Shown here: positions 1 to 8,734 of the stretch, one piece after another | Layout: every line of letters starts with the position of its first letter | How positions within the stretch are numbered: the stretch's first letter is position 1 | NCBI GenBank assembly: GCA_024653965.1 | Contig: JANLGW010000057.1 | Location: forward strand, 1 to 58,456 | From: Rhodospirillales bacterium | GTDB taxonomy: Bacteria > Pseudomonadota > Alphaproteobacteria > Rhodospirillales > Magnetovibrionaceae | Direction: 5' to 3' | DNA length: 58,456 bases | Made by a program: the position numbers and the translations under genes | The notes under the pieces: model-generated | What the model saw: only the letters and a program-made list of their open reading frames with translations | Database searches by the model: none | Told to the model about the DNA's origin: nothing

Positions 1-523
1 CGTCATTTCCATCATGGATAAAATCCCCGATCCCGCCGACGAGCCTAACGCCGAAAAGCGCACCTCCATCGAACGTGCGCTGGCGTATATGGATTTAAAA
101 GCCGGTCAGCCCATCGACGGCGTGAAGATCGACAAGGTGTTCATCGGGTCATGCACCAATGGCCGCATCGAAGATTTCCGCGAAGCCGCAAATATCGCCA
201 AGGGCCGCCATGTGGCCAAGGGTGTGCAGGCGCTGGCGGTGCCGGGTTCGGGCCTGGTTAAGGAACAGGCCGAGGCCGAGGGCTTGGATAAAATTTTGAT
301 CGAAGCGGGTTTCGAGTGGCGCGAACCGGGCTGCTCCATGTGTCTGGCGATGAACGATGATCGTTTAGCGCCGGGCGAGCGCTGCGCGTCCACCTCAAAC
401 CGCAATTTCGAAGGCCGTCAGGGTAAGGGCGGGCGCACCCATCTGGTCAGCCCCGCCATGGCCGTCGCCGCCGCCATCGCCGGGCATTTGACCGACGTGC
501 GCAAGTTGGGCGAAGGGGAATAG
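1..523 (+). CDS. leuC: 3-isopropylmalate dehydratase large subunit, C-terminal part (5' end outside window)
   Basis: LeuC isomerises 2- to 3-isopropylmalate in leucine synthesis, using an aconitase-type 4Fe-4S cluster and pairing with LeuD. The reading frame is open from the window edge, so the gene is truncated by the window and not broken. About 173 residues are visible of a family length near 470. The motif GSCTNGR and the motif [10 protein letters not shown] carry the three conserved Fe-S cysteines, and the [10 protein letters not shown] motif is typical of the family. It ends 5 bases before leuD, so the two subunits are co-transcribed. Identification is very secure from motifs and context. 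Confidence 0.97.
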   Translation, partial: VISIMDKIPDPADEPNAEKRTSIERALAYMDLKAGQPIDGVKIDKVFIGSCTNGRIEDFREAANIAKGRHVAKGVQALAVPGSGLVKEQAEAEGLDKILIEAGFEWREPGCSMCLAMNDDRLAPGERCASTSNRNFEGRQGKGGRTHLVSPAMAVAAAIAGHLTDVRKLGEGE

Positions 524-528
524 ACAAT

Positions 529-1140
529 ATGAAAAAGTTTGAAACCTTCACCGGCATCGCGGCACCCTTAGCCATCCGCAACGTCGATACCGACATGATC
601 ATCCCTAAGCAGTTCTTGAAGACCATCAAGCGCGAAGGTTTGGGGGTCCACTTGTTCGACGAAATGCGCTACTTGGATGACGGTTCGGAAAACCCGGATT
701 TTGTGTTGAACAAACCCGCCTATCGCAAAGCGCAGATCATCGTTGCGGGCGATAACTTTGGCTGTGGTTCGTCGCGCGAACATGCGCCGTGGGCGTTGAA
801 CGATTTTGGCATTAGCGTGATCATTTCCACCAGCTTCGCCGACATCTTTTACAACAACAGTTTCAAGAACGGCATGCTGCCGATCCGCGTGGATCAAGAA
901 ACTTTGGACAAGTTGATGGATGATGCCGAGCGCGGCGCCAATGCGCGCCTTACCATCGATCTGGAAAACCAGACCATCAGCGGCCCCGATGGCGGCTCGG
1001 TGCATTTTGATATCGACCCGTTCCGCAAACATTGTTTGTTGGAAGGCCTGGACGATATCGGCCTCACCCAGCAAAAGGCCGACAAGATCGAAACGTTTGA
1101 AGACAAACAGAAGGCCAGTCAGCCCTGGCTCTTTGGTTAA
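529..1140 (+). CDS. leuD: 3-isopropylmalate dehydratase small subunit
   Basis: This is the swivel-domain partner of LeuC in the isopropylmalate isomerase step of leucine synthesis, and it acts in the cytosol. The 203-residue product is the normal length. It has the [13 protein letters not shown] start typical of LeuD and the substrate-loop motif [14 protein letters not shown] at about residues 77-90. The ATG follows the leuC stop by 5 bases. leuB follows after 13 bases, so leuCDB form one operon. The sequence contains nothing unusual. Confidence 0.97.
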   Translation: MKKFETFTGIAAPLAIRNVDTDMIIPKQFLKTIKREGLGVHLFDEMRYLDDGSENPDFVLNKPAYRKAQIIVAGDNFGCGSSREHAPWALNDFGISVIISTSFADIFYNNSFKNGMLPIRVDQETLDKLMDDAERGANARLTIDLENQTISGPDGGSVHFDIDPFRKHCLLEGLDDIGLTQQKADKIETFEDKQKASQPWLFG

Positions 1141-1153
1141 GGAAACCGCCACC

Positions 1154-2263
1154 GTGTCTACACCAAAAAATATTCTCATGCTGCCGGGCGACGGCATCGG
1201 CCCCGAAGTCATGGGCGAAGTTGCGCGCATCATCACGTGGATGAACGACAAGCTGGGTTCGGGCTTCGTCGTTGAACAAGACCTGGTGGGCGGTTCGTGT
1301 TACGACGTTCACGGTTGCGCGGTGACCGACGCCACCATGGCCAAAGCCCATGCGGCGGACGCCGTATTGCTGGGCGCGGTGGGCGGGCCGAAGTGGGACA
1401 ACGTGGCGCGCGAGCATCGCCCGGAAGCGGGGCTGCTGCGCCTGCGCAAAGAAATGGATTTGTTCGCCAACCTGCGCCCAGCGCTGGTGTTCGATGCGCT
1501 GATCGATGCCTCGACGTTGAAACCCGAAGTGGTGCGCGGCCTTGATATCATGATCGTGCGCGAATTGACGGCGGGGGTGTATTTCGGCCAGCCGCGCGGC
1601 GAAGATGTGCGGGGCGGCGTGCGTTACGGCTTCGATACGCAAATTTATTCCCAGCCGGAAATCGAGCGAGTGGCGCGGGTGGCGTTTGAATTGGCGAAAA
1701 AGCGCCGTGGTAAGGTGATGTCGGTTGAAAAAGCCAACGTCATGGAATCGGGCGTGTTCTGGCGTGAAATCGTCACCGCGCTGCACAAGGCCGAATATCC
1801 GGACGTGACGCTCGGCCATATGTACGCCGACAATTGCGCCATGCAGTTGGTGCGCAACCCCGGCCAGTTCGACGTGATCGTCACCGACAACCTGTTTGGC
1901 GATATCTTAAGCGACTGCGCGGCGATGCTGACCGGCTCGCTGGGCATGTTGCCGTCAGCCAGCCTGGGCGCGCGCGATGCCAAAACGGGCAAAATTCCCG
2001 CCATGTACGAACCGGTACACGGTTCCGCCCCCGATATCGCGGGCCAGGGCAAAGCCAACCCGTTGGCGACGATCTTGAGCCATTCCATGATGCTGCGGTA
2101 TTCGTTCGACATGGCCGCCGAAGCCGACCGTTTGGACCAAGCGGTGCAAAACGTGCTGGCTAAAGGCCTGCGCACCGCCGACATCATGTCTGATGGCTGC
2201 ACCCTGGTTTCGACCTCGGGTATGGGTAATGCCGTGATTAAAGAGATGGAGGCGTTGGGTTGA
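1154..2263 (+). CDS. leuB: 3-isopropylmalate dehydrogenase
   Basis: LeuB oxidatively decarboxylates 3-isopropylmalate with NAD+, the third step of leucine synthesis. The protein starts with the [10 protein letters not shown] motif and has [11 protein letters not shown], the [10 protein letters not shown] helix, a metal-binding [10 protein letters not shown] segment and the NAD-loop [14 protein letters not shown]. It is 369 residues from a GTG start at 1154, preceded by an AAGGAAA ribosome site. A longer open frame begins at 920, but its extra 78 residues are simply leuD read out of frame. GTG therefore fits both family length and ribosome site. This is the last gene of leuCDB. Confidence 0.96.
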   Translation: MSTPKNILMLPGDGIGPEVMGEVARIITWMNDKLGSGFVVEQDLVGGSCYDVHGCAVTDATMAKAHAADAVLLGAVGGPKWDNVAREHRPEAGLLRLRKEMDLFANLRPALVFDALIDASTLKPEVVRGLDIMIVRELTAGVYFGQPRGEDVRGGVRYGFDTQIYSQPEIERVARVAFELAKKRRGKVMSVEKANVMESGVFWREIVTALHKAEYPDVTLGHMYADNCAMQLVRNPGQFDVIVTDNLFGDILSDCAAMLTGSLGMLPSASLGARDAKTGKIPAMYEPVHGSAPDIAGQGKANPLATILSHSMMLRYSFDMAAEADRLDQAVQNVLAKGLRTADIMSDGCTLVSTSGMGNAVIKEMEALG

Positions 2264-2275
2264 GCCTACAAACCC

Positions 2276-2304
2276 TTGCTTTCCCGCGACCAACGGCGTA
2301 GAAA
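2276..2304 (+). promoter_or_regulatory. Predicted sigma-70 promoter of the asd leader
   Basis: TTGCTT at 2276-2281 and TAGAAA at 2299-2304 are separated by exactly 17 bases. They lie just after leuB and about 29 bases before the leader-peptide ATG. Transcription would start near 2311, so asd would have its own promoter independent of leuCDB. This is a consensus-match prediction only. Confidence 0.5.
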
Positions 2305-2332
2305 ATGCGCACTGTTTTTGTAAGGACTTTCG

Positions 2333-2455
2333 ATGAGCCGTCTTGTGGCCCGTATGGAACCGACCTTCGCCCCGGGTGCGTGCGCTCGGGCGGCGGTTGT
2401 CCTTGCCGGCTCTTGGGCCAAAATCATCACCATTAAAACCAAAACCACCCGATAG
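2333..2455 (+). CDS. Putative Thr/Ile-rich leader peptide of an asd attenuator
   Basis: This is a 40-codon reading frame with an AAGGA ribosome site 6 bases before its ATG. It ends in the residues IITIKTKTTR and a TAG stop. The last ten codons hold four Thr and three Ile codons, plus two Lys. This resembles the control region of the E. coli thr leader peptide in kind, though not in sequence. The control codons overlap the first strand of a set of mutually exclusive hairpins immediately before asd. Asd makes the common precursor of Thr, Ile, Met and Lys, so sensing charged Thr- and Ile-tRNA makes biological sense. The peptide itself probably has no other function. Seen: codons, ribosome site and pairing. 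Inferred: attenuation. Confidence 0.7.
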   Translation: MSRLVARMEPTFAPGACARAAVVLAGSWAKIITIKTKTTR

Positions 2456-2518
2456 CGGGCGTTTGGTTTTGCAAAGATTGCAACCGGGCCCGCGGAAACA
2501 CCGCGGGCCTTGGGTTTT
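2435..2518 (+). promoter_or_regulatory. Transcription attenuator upstream of asd (alternative hairpins and terminator)
   Basis: Three pairings can be drawn by hand. 1:2 pairs 2435-2443 with 2462-2470 (AAAACCAAA/TTTGGTTTT), plus CCCG 2448-2451 with CGGG 2456-2459. 2:3 pairs GCGGGC 2455-2460 with GCCCGC 2488-2493, plus GG..TTGC 2465-2472 with GCAACC 2480-2485. 3:4 is a perfect 9-bp GC-rich terminator hairpin, 2487-2495 with 2501-2509 and loop AAACA, followed by TTGGGTTTT. Strand 1 lies on the Thr codons of the leader peptide. A ribosome stalled there would free strand 2 and favour the 2:3 antiterminator. The U-tract is interrupted by GGG, so the terminator may be leaky. Confidence 0.7.
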
Positions 2519-2562
2519 CAGGGCTCCGGCAACGCAGGCCCAGACACAGGAGAGAGACTATA

Positions 2563-3603
2563 ATGGCCAAAAAGGCTAAGGGTTTTAAAGTCGCGGTTGT
2601 CGGCGCTACGGGCAACGTAGGCCGCGAAATGCTGCAAACGATGGTCGAACGCGACTTCCCCGCTTCGGAAGTCGTGGCGTTGGCGTCTCACCGTTCGGTG
2701 GGCAAGGAGGTTTCCTACGGTGACGATCAGATCTTGAAGTGCCAGGATCTGGCGACCTTCGATTTTAAGGGCACCGATATCGTGCTTTCCAGCCCCGGGG
2801 CATCCGTATCGGCCGAGTTTTCGCCTAAGGCCGCTGCGGCGGGCGCGGTGGTGGTGGATAACACCTCGCACTTTCGCATGGATCCGAACGTGCCGTTGGT
2901 GGTGCCGGAAGTAAACCCCAAGGCCATCGCGGGTTACACCAAAAAGGGCATCATCGCCAACCCCAACTGCTCGACCATTCAGATGCTGGTGGCGTTGAAG
3001 CCGCTGCACGATCTGGCGACGATCAAACGCGTGGTGGTGGCGACGTATCAATCGGTGTCGGGCGGCGGCAAGGCGGCTATGGATGAACTGTTCAACCAGA
3101 CGCGCGGCGTTTATATGAACGAAAATGCCGAAAAAAATCGCCAAATATTCACCAAACAGATCGCGTTCAACGTCATTCCGCACATCGACAAGTTCATGGA
3201 TGACGGCATGACCAAAGAAGAATGGAAGATGGTGGTCGAAACCAAAAAGATTCTCGACCCCAACATCGAAGTGTGCGCGTCGTGCGTGCGCGTGCCGGTG
3301 TTCATCGGCCACTCCGAAATGGTCAACGTCGAATTTGCCAAGCCCATCACCGACGAACAAGCGCGGGAAGCGTTGCGCAAAGCGCCGGGCATTTCCGTAA
3401 TCGACCGTCGCGAAAACGAAGGCTATGTCACTCCGGCGGAGTGTGCGGGCGAGGATGCAGTGTTTGTGTCGCGTATCCGCAAGGACCCGTCGGTCAAGAA
3501 CGGCATCAATTTCTGGTGTGTGTCCGACAACCTGCGCAAGGGTGCCGCGCTCAACGCGGTGCAGATTGCGGAAATCTTAGTCAGCGATTATTTGGGCCAA
3601 TAA
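2563..3603 (+). CDS. asd: Aspartate-semialdehyde dehydrogenase
   Basis: Asd reduces aspartyl phosphate to aspartate semialdehyde with NADPH, the branch point to Lys/diaminopimelate, Met, Thr and Ile. The 346-residue protein has the dinucleotide motif VGATGNVG at residues 13-20. The catalytic cysteine is C136 in NPNCSTIQ, and the substrate-side histidine is H250 in IGHSE. Length is normal. The ATG follows a GGAGAGAG ribosome site. The gene lies about 300 bases after leuB, behind a leader peptide and attenuator, so it is probably regulated by amino-acid supply. A strong terminator follows. Confidence 0.97.
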   Translation: MAKKAKGFKVAVVGATGNVGREMLQTMVERDFPASEVVALASHRSVGKEVSYGDDQILKCQDLATFDFKGTDIVLSSPGASVSAEFSPKAAAAGAVVVDNTSHFRMDPNVPLVVPEVNPKAIAGYTKKGIIANPNCSTIQMLVALKPLHDLATIKRVVVATYQSVSGGGKAAMDELFNQTRGVYMNENAEKNRQIFTKQIAFNVIPHIDKFMDDGMTKEEWKMVVETKKILDPNIEVCASCVRVPVFIGHSEMVNVEFAKPITDEQAREALRKAPGISVIDRRENEGYVTPAECAGEDAVFVSRIRKDPSVKNGINFWCVSDNLRKGAALNAVQIAEILVSDYLGQ

Positions 3604-3625
3604 TTTTAGCCCAGGTGTCAGAATG

Positions 3626-3657
3626 AAAAACCGCCCTACGCGAGTGGGGCGGTTTTT
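3626..3657. terminator. Bidirectional rho-independent terminator between asd and a response regulator gene
   Basis: An 11-bp stem pairs AAAAACCGCCC with GGGCGGTTTTT around a 10-base loop. It has a T run on the plus strand and a T run on the minus strand, so it can serve both asd and the convergent gene ending at 3681. Confidence 0.85.
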
Positions 3658-3680
3658 CGTTGCCGGTTCATTCAGCCAGT

Positions 3681-4232
3681 TCATTCAAATGAGATCGATG
3701 CCGATGGGGTGCGGGCGGTTTTGAGCGCGCCGCCCAGCGTTATGGCGTTGCGATCAAAACGACGATCCTGACCGTCGAACGGCATCATGCGCCGTCTGCG
3801 GTCGGGGCCGAAATAGTCGTCGTTGCGGATGAACGGGCGGGGTTTTTCGATGACGGATTGAATGCGGCGCATCAGATCGATGGGCGCCATGGGCTTGACC
3901 AGAAATTCATTTACCCCGGCATCGCGGGCTTCTTTGACCCGATCGAGATCGGAATACGACGACATCATGATGATGGGCAGGTATGGGTCGGGCGTGTCTC
4001 GCCCAGTGCGCGCCCAATGCGTGAAATGCAGGCCGCTGCGGGGAAACATCACCCAATCCGTCAACACGATGTCGGGTTTTTTGGCGATCACCTGATCGAT
4101 GGCATCGTCGCCATCCAAGGCTTCGCGCACGTTGCGCGCGCCGAAACATTCAAGAATGCGCACGCTGACGCGGCGGGTGAAATTGCAATCATCCACCACC
4201 AGCATAGAAATATTATGCAGATATCCGCTCAT
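3681..4232 (-). CDS. Single-domain response regulator with a conserved YFGPDRRRR tail (copy 1)
   Basis: This is a CheY-type receiver of 183 residues from the ATG at 4232; a TTG start at 4250 would add six residues but has no ribosome site. The acidic pair is D14/D15, the phosphoacceptor D59 (LTDWVM) and the conserved lysine K113 (LVKPM), so it should be phosphorylatable. Beyond the receiver, a basic tail contains YFGPDRRRR and no DNA-binding or enzymatic domain. The neighbouring gene upstream on the same strand is a paralogue with the same tail. Such stand-alone receivers signal through protein contacts. Partner kinase and output are unknown; none is encoded nearby. Confidence 0.88.
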   Translation of the reverse strand: MSGYLHNISMLVVDDCNFTRRVSVRILECFGARNVREALDGDDAIDQVIAKKPDIVLTDWVMFPRSGLHFTHWARTGRDTPDPYLPIIMMSSYSDLDRVKEARDAGVNEFLVKPMAPIDLMRRIQSVIEKPRPFIRNDDYFGPDRRRRMMPFDGQDRRFDRNAITLGGALKTARTPSASISFE

Positions 4233-4342
4233 TTTGGTCTTTTGCCCCAAAGAACCATCATTGTCCGGCGGTCATCCTACACCCGGATGCACATGCAGAC
4301 AATCGAAGGAAAAAAGGGCAGGGAAGCGTTAAGGTCCAGACC

Positions 4343-4858
4343 CTAATGGGCTTGCGGCGCTTCAACCGGGTCTTCGTCGCGGCGTTCCTCGCCTGGATGA
4401 GGCAGGGGGCGGCGGCGGCGGTCGGGGCCGAAATAGGCATCGGCGCGCACAAATTGGCGCGGTTTTTCAATCACCGCCTGAATACGCGCCAACAGCGACT
4501 TGGCGGAAATCGGCTTGGCCAGGAATTCGTTGATGCCCGCGTCGCGCGCCTGCATGACGTTGGCGATGTGCGAAAAGGCCGATACCATGATCACCGGTGT
4601 AAATGGCGCAGGGCTTTCTTTGGATTCCCGCAACCAGTGCACCAACTCCATGCCGTCCGTGGGTTTCATCATCCAATCGACGACGATGATGTCCGGTTTA
4701 AAGTTTTTGATCTCGGTCTTCGCAGTTTCGCCGTCGCGCGCTTCTTGAATATCGAGCGCGCCGAACTGCACCAAGATGCGGCGGATTAAGGTCCGAGAAA
4801 AAGCGTTATCCTCGACGATCAGGAATCTAATTCTCGATAAATAGCCAGTCTGGGCCAT
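4343..4858 (-). CDS. Single-domain response regulator with a YFGPDRRRR tail (copy 2)
   Basis: This is a receiver protein of 171 residues from the ATG at 4858, with AAGGA about 11 bases upstream; an ATG at 4903 has no ribosome site. The acidic residues are E16/D17, the phosphoacceptor D61 (VVDWMMKP) and the lysine K115 (LAKPIS). It aligns along its whole length with the next gene downstream, including DW-M-P-G around the phosphoacceptor, DAG-NEFL-KP and the YFGPDRRRR tail. The pair therefore arose by tandem duplication. Its extreme C-terminus is acidic and differs from copy 1. The partner is unknown. Confidence 0.88.
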   Translation of the reverse strand: MAQTGYLSRIRFLIVEDNAFSRTLIRRILVQFGALDIQEARDGETAKTEIKNFKPDIIVVDWMMKPTDGMELVHWLRESKESPAPFTPVIMVSAFSHIANVMQARDAGINEFLAKPISAKSLLARIQAVIEKPRQFVRADAYFGPDRRRRPLPHPGEERRDEDPVEAPQAH

Positions 4859-4950
4859 GCGTGTATTCGTCCTTCGGCTTTGGGCGGCGTCCGTCCGCTT
4901 CATTTATATTAGAAATGTTATACGAATGGCTGAAAGGGGCAATACTATAA

Positions 4951-4992
4951 GTGAATTACATGACGCGAATTATATGAAGTGAATTATTTGTG
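4951..4992. repeat. Three tandem 14-bp repeats upstream of sdhC
   Basis: Units begin at 4951, 4965 and 4979, and each contains G(T/C)GAATTA followed by (C/T)(A/T)TG. They sit directly upstream of the predicted sdh promoter. They could be a regulator-binding array, but no known consensus was recognised. Confidence 0.6.
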
Positions 4993-5004
4993 TCGGTTAG
5001 GGTC

Positions 5005-5034
5005 TTGCCAAGAGGGGGCTAAGGCGGGCATAGT
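5005..5034 (+). promoter_or_regulatory. Predicted promoter of the sdhCDAB operon
   Basis: TTGCCA at 5005-5010 and CATAGT at 5029-5034 are spaced by 18 bases. Transcription would begin near 5041, leaving a leader of roughly 135 bases before sdhC. The triple repeat ends 12 bases before the -35 element, the usual place for an activator. Prediction from consensus only. Confidence 0.4.
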
Positions 5035-5175
5035 TTTCGCAGATGCACAATAACACGTTCAGGAGGCCTCCCCGCACAATCCCTGCATGTTGTTTGCCCG
5101 TTTCCTTTGGGTGGGAAGTATGGGTCGCAGGGTGGGATCCGGGGTACCTGAAGGCTTTGGGGAGCACCGCGCCAC

Positions 5176-5571
5176 ATGGCAGACGATCCAAGACCGCTAT
5201 CGCCGCATTTGCAGATTTACCGCCCGCAGGTGACCTCGGTGCTGTCCATCACCCATCGTTTAACCGGGGTGGTGTTGGCATTTGCCGCGTTGTTGCTGAC
5301 GTATTGGCTGGCGTCCGCAGCCTATGGGCCGGAATCGTTTGCGCGCGCCCAGGCGGTGCTGGAATCGTGGTTTGGCCGTTTGGTGCTGTTTGGTTTTACC
5401 TTTTCCCTGTTTTATCATCTGTGTAACGGCATCCGCCATTTGGGTTGGGATTTGGGCTGGGGCTTCGATTTGGTGAAGTTGCGCTTGACTGGGGTGCTGG
5501 TGATCATCGCTTCTATGGGGCTGACCGTGTTGAGCTGGATGCTGGCCTATGGCCACGTCGGCAAGCTTTAG
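5176..5571 (+). CDS. sdhC: Succinate dehydrogenase cytochrome b556 subunit
   Basis: SdhC is one of two membrane anchors of complex II that hold heme b and form the ubiquinone site. The 131-residue protein has the signature RPLSPHLQIYR near the N-terminus, SITHR at residues 24-28 and the heme-ligand region FYHLCNGIRHL with H81. Three membrane segments are visible at about 30-48, 67-88 and 104-125. The start is the ATG with GGGGAG upstream. It is the first gene of sdhCDAB and ends 10 bases before sdhD. Confidence 0.96.
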   Translation: MADDPRPLSPHLQIYRPQVTSVLSITHRLTGVVLAFAALLLTYWLASAAYGPESFARAQAVLESWFGRLVLFGFTFSLFYHLCNGIRHLGWDLGWGFDLVKLRLTGVLVIIASMGLTVLSWMLAYGHVGKL

Positions 5572-5581
5572 GGAGGACACG

Positions 5582-5986
5582 ATGGTCAATACCCCGCAAA
5601 GCAATCGTGAACTGCGCTCTAAGCTGGGGCGGGTGCGCGGGATGGGTTCAACCCGCGAAGGCGTGCATCATTGGTGGGCGCAACGCATGAGCGCCGTGGC
5701 GCTGCTGCCGTTGTCGCTGTGGTTCGTTTATTCGCTGATTACCTTAACCGGTTCGGATTACGCCAGCTTTCATGCGTGGATGTCGGAATTCGGCAATGCG
5801 GTGTTTACGGTGTTGCTGTTGGTGGCGATGTTCCATCACGCGCAATTGGGTCTTACGGTCGTGATCGAAGATTACGTTCACAGCGAATTGTGGAAAATGG
5901 GCATGCTGCTGGTGGTGAAATACGGCTCGGTGCTGTTCGCGGCATCCGGCATCTTCGCCGTCTTGAAAATCTCTTTGGCTGGATAA
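5582..5986 (+). CDS. sdhD: Succinate dehydrogenase hydrophobic membrane anchor subunit
   Basis: This is the second membrane anchor of complex II. It is 134 residues from the ATG at 5582, which has a strong GGGAGGAC ribosome site; a longer frame from 5549 overlaps sdhC and is rejected. Three hydrophobic segments lie at about 37-56, 73-92 and 105-128. The [17 protein letters not shown] segment is the family heme/quinone region. The [14 protein letters not shown] motif before the first helix is also typical. The gene sits between sdhC and sdhA in the operon. Confidence 0.95.
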   Translation: MVNTPQSNRELRSKLGRVRGMGSTREGVHHWWAQRMSAVALLPLSLWFVYSLITLTGSDYASFHAWMSEFGNAVFTVLLLVAMFHHAQLGLTVVIEDYVHSELWKMGMLLVVKYGSVLFAASGIFAVLKISLAG

Positions 5987-5993
5987 CGCATTG

Positions 5994-7784
5994 ATGACTG
6001 AAGCCTATCCCATTACCGATCACACGTATGACTGTATCGTTGTCGGCGCAGGCGGCGCAGGTCTGCGCGCGACCTTCGGCATGACCAAGGCGGGCCTGAA
6101 AACCGCGTGCATCACCAAAGTGTTCCCCACCCGCAGCCATACCGTTGCGGCCCAGGGCGGCATCGGGGCCGCGCTCGGCAATGTGGGCGAAGACAATTGG
6201 AAATGGCATATGTACGACACGGTCAAGGGTTCGGACTGGCTGGGTGACCAAGACGCCATTGAATACATGTGCAAAAATGCAGTGCCTGCGGTTTATGAAT
6301 TGGAACATTTTGGCGTGCCGTTCTCGCGCAACGCCGAGGGTAAGATTTATCAACGTCCGTTCGGCGGACACATGCGCAATTTCGGCGAGGCCCCGGTGCC
6401 GCGCGCTTGCGCCGCCGCCGACCGCACCGGCCATGCCATCTTGCATACGCTCTATCAGCAAAGCCTGCGTCATGATGCGGAGTTTTTCGTTGAATTCATC
6501 GCCATCGATTTGATCATGGATGATGAAGGTGTGTGCCGTGGCGTGGTGGCGTGGAATTTGGAAGATGGCACCATCCATCGTTTTCGCGCCCAGACCACGG
6601 TGCTGGCGTCGGGCGGTTATGGCCGCACGTATTTTTCCTGCACCTCGGCGCACACCTGTACCGGCGACGGTCACGGCATGGTGGCGCGTGCGGGCTTAGC
6701 GCTTCAAGACATGGAATTCGTGCAGTTTCATCCCACCGGGGTTTACGGCGCAGGGGTGCTGATCACCGAAGGCGCACGTGGCGAAGGTGGGTATCTCACC
6801 AATTCCAACGGCGAACGCTTTATGGAACGCTATGCTCCCAACGCCAAGGATTTGGCTAGCCGCGACGTGGTCAGCCGCGCCATGACGGTGGAAATTCTCG
6901 AGGGCCGGGGGGTGGGCGAAAAAGCCGATCACATTCACCTGCATCTGGAACATTTGGGCGCCGATATTTTGGCCGAACGCCTGCCGGGCATCAGCGAAAG
7001 CGCCAAGGTGTTTGCCGGTGTCGATGTGACCCGCGACCCCATTCCGGTGATCCCTACCGCGCATTATAATATGGGCGGCATCCCCACCAACATTCACGGC
7101 GAAGTGCTGCGCCCCACGCCGGATGATCCCGAAGCGGTGTGCCCGGGCCTGATGGCGATTGGCGAAGCGGCGTGCGTTTCGGTGCATGGCGCGAACCGCC
7201 TGGGCACCAATTCGTTGCTGGACATCGTGGTGTTCGGTCGCGCCGCCGCTTTGCGCGCGCGCGATACCTTAAAACCCGAAGCGGAACAAAAGCCGTTGCC
7301 CTTGGGCAGTGCGGACAAGGCACTGGAGCGTCTCGATCGGCTGCGCCATGCGGCGGGGTCGCAATCCACCGCGGCCATTCGCGACGCTATGCAACAGACC
7401 ATGCAGCGCAACGTCGCGGTGTTTCGCGATGAAAAAATCCTCACCGATGGCCGCAACAATATTGATGACATTAAAGCCAGCGTTGCCGATATCCGTTTAG
7501 GCGATCGTTCGATGATCTGGAATTCCGATCTGGTCGAAGCGCTGGAATTGGAAAATCTGTTGGTTTGTGCCCAGGCCACCGTGCATGGCGCGCTCAATCG
7601 TACCGAAAGCCGCGGTGCCCATGCGCGTGACGACTACCCCAACCGCAATGACGACGAATGGATGAAACACACCGTCACGTGGTTGAAGGATGACAACTCG
7701 GTCAAGATCGATTATCGCCCGGTACACACCTGGACGCTTACCGACGAGATCGAGTATATCGTGCCTAAAGCACGTGTGTACTGA
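5994..7784 (+). CDS. sdhA: Succinate dehydrogenase flavoprotein subunit
   Basis: SdhA oxidises succinate to fumarate with covalently bound FAD in complex II, on the inner face of the cytoplasmic membrane. The 596-residue protein has the FAD dinucleotide motif [11 protein letters not shown] at residues 17-27 and the flavinylated histidine H49 in [10 protein letters not shown]. It also has the catalytic region [10 protein letters not shown] and the [13 protein letters not shown] motif. The preferred start is the ATG at 5994; a TTG codon sits immediately before it. The gene starts 8 bases after sdhD and is followed by sdhB. Confidence 0.97.
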   Translation: MTEAYPITDHTYDCIVVGAGGAGLRATFGMTKAGLKTACITKVFPTRSHTVAAQGGIGAALGNVGEDNWKWHMYDTVKGSDWLGDQDAIEYMCKNAVPAVYELEHFGVPFSRNAEGKIYQRPFGGHMRNFGEAPVPRACAAADRTGHAILHTLYQQSLRHDAEFFVEFIAIDLIMDDEGVCRGVVAWNLEDGTIHRFRAQTTVLASGGYGRTYFSCTSAHTCTGDGHGMVARAGLALQDMEFVQFHPTGVYGAGVLITEGARGEGGYLTNSNGERFMERYAPNAKDLASRDVVSRAMTVEILEGRGVGEKADHIHLHLEHLGADILAERLPGISESAKVFAGVDVTRDPIPVIPTAHYNMGGIPTNIHGEVLRPTPDDPEAVCPGLMAIGEAACVSVHGANRLGTNSLLDIVVFGRAAALRARDTLKPEAEQKPLPLGSADKALERLDRLRHAAGSQSTAAIRDAMQQTMQRNVAVFRDEKILTDGRNNIDDIKASVADIRLGDRSMIWNSDLVEALELENLLVCAQATVHGALNRTESRGAHARDDYPNRNDDEWMKHTVTWLKDDNSVKIDYRPVHTWTLTDEIEYIVPKARVY

Positions 7785-7802
7785 GGAAGGGAGAAGCTAG
7801 AC

Positions 7803-8579
7803 ATGGTCGAATTCGCCCTTCCTAAAAACTCCAAGGTGATGCGGGGAAAAACCCACAAAGCCGCCGCCGGGGCTAAGCGCATCAAGCGTTTCAAAATCTA
7901 TCGTTACGATCCAGATCTTGGCGAAAACCCGCGCTTGGATACCTATGAAGTCGATGTGGACCGTTGCGGACCGATGGTGTTGGACGCACTGATTAAAATT
8001 AAAAACGAGATGGATTCCACGCTCACCTTCCGTCGCTCGTGCCGTGAAGGCGTGTGCGGTTCGTGCGCGTTTAACATCGATGGCGTCAATACGTTGGCGT
8101 GTACCAAGCCGATCCGTTCCATCCGGGGTGACGTGAAGATTTATCCGCTGCCGCACATGCCGGTGATCAAAGACTTGGTGCCGGATTTGAGCGTTCCTTA
8201 CGCGCAATATGCATCCATCGAGCCATGGCTGAAAACCGACACCCCTGCGCCGACCTCGGAACGGCTGCAGAGCGTCGAAGAACGCCGCCAGCTTGACGGC
8301 ATGTGGGAATGCATTTTGTGTTTTTGCTGCCAGACCAGTTGCCCCAGTTATTGGTGGAACGGCGATCGTTATTTAGGCCCGGCGATTTTGTTGCAGGCCT
8401 ATCGTTGGATTGCCGATACGCGCGACGAAGCCAAGGGCGAACGCCTGGACAACGTTGACGATCCGTTCCGCCTGTATCGCTGTCACACGATCATGAATTG
8501 CACCAACACCTGCCCCAAACACCTCAATCCGGGCAAGGCCATCGCTGAAATCAAGACCCTGTTACTGCAGCGCCGCTGA
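7803..8579 (+). CDS. sdhB: Succinate dehydrogenase iron-sulfur subunit
   Basis: SdhB passes electrons from SdhA FAD to ubiquinone through 2Fe-2S, 4Fe-4S and 3Fe-4S clusters. In the 258-residue protein the 2Fe-2S ligands are C80, C85, C88 and C100 (CREGVCGSC...C). The two C-terminal clusters are carried by [12 protein letters not shown] and [13 protein letters not shown]. The C-terminus ends in a basic helix. The ATG follows a GGAAGGGAG ribosome site 18 bases after sdhA. It is the last sdh gene; no strong terminator was seen after it. Confidence 0.97.
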   Translation: MVEFALPKNSKVMRGKTHKAAAGAKRIKRFKIYRYDPDLGENPRLDTYEVDVDRCGPMVLDALIKIKNEMDSTLTFRRSCREGVCGSCAFNIDGVNTLACTKPIRSIRGDVKIYPLPHMPVIKDLVPDLSVPYAQYASIEPWLKTDTPAPTSERLQSVEERRQLDGMWECILCFCCQTSCPSYWWNGDRYLGPAILLQAYRWIADTRDEAKGERLDNVDDPFRLYRCHTIMNCTNTCPKHLNPGKAIAEIKTLLLQRR

Positions 8580-8734
8580 GGCTAAATCCCGAGTATTTTA
8601 GTCGGTCTATTTCCTTGTGCGACCAATGGGCGTATGATGTCACGGAAGATGGGCGGAAGGTTCTGCCCGTCGGCATAATGATGTTAGGCGATGACGCGCC
8701 AAGCAGGCCCAGGTCCATCGCCGGGGAGGTCGCT

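Noticed and set aside
920-1153. Long N-terminal extension of leuB
   Set aside because: The extra codons are leuD read out of frame. GTG at 1154 has the ribosome site and gives family length.
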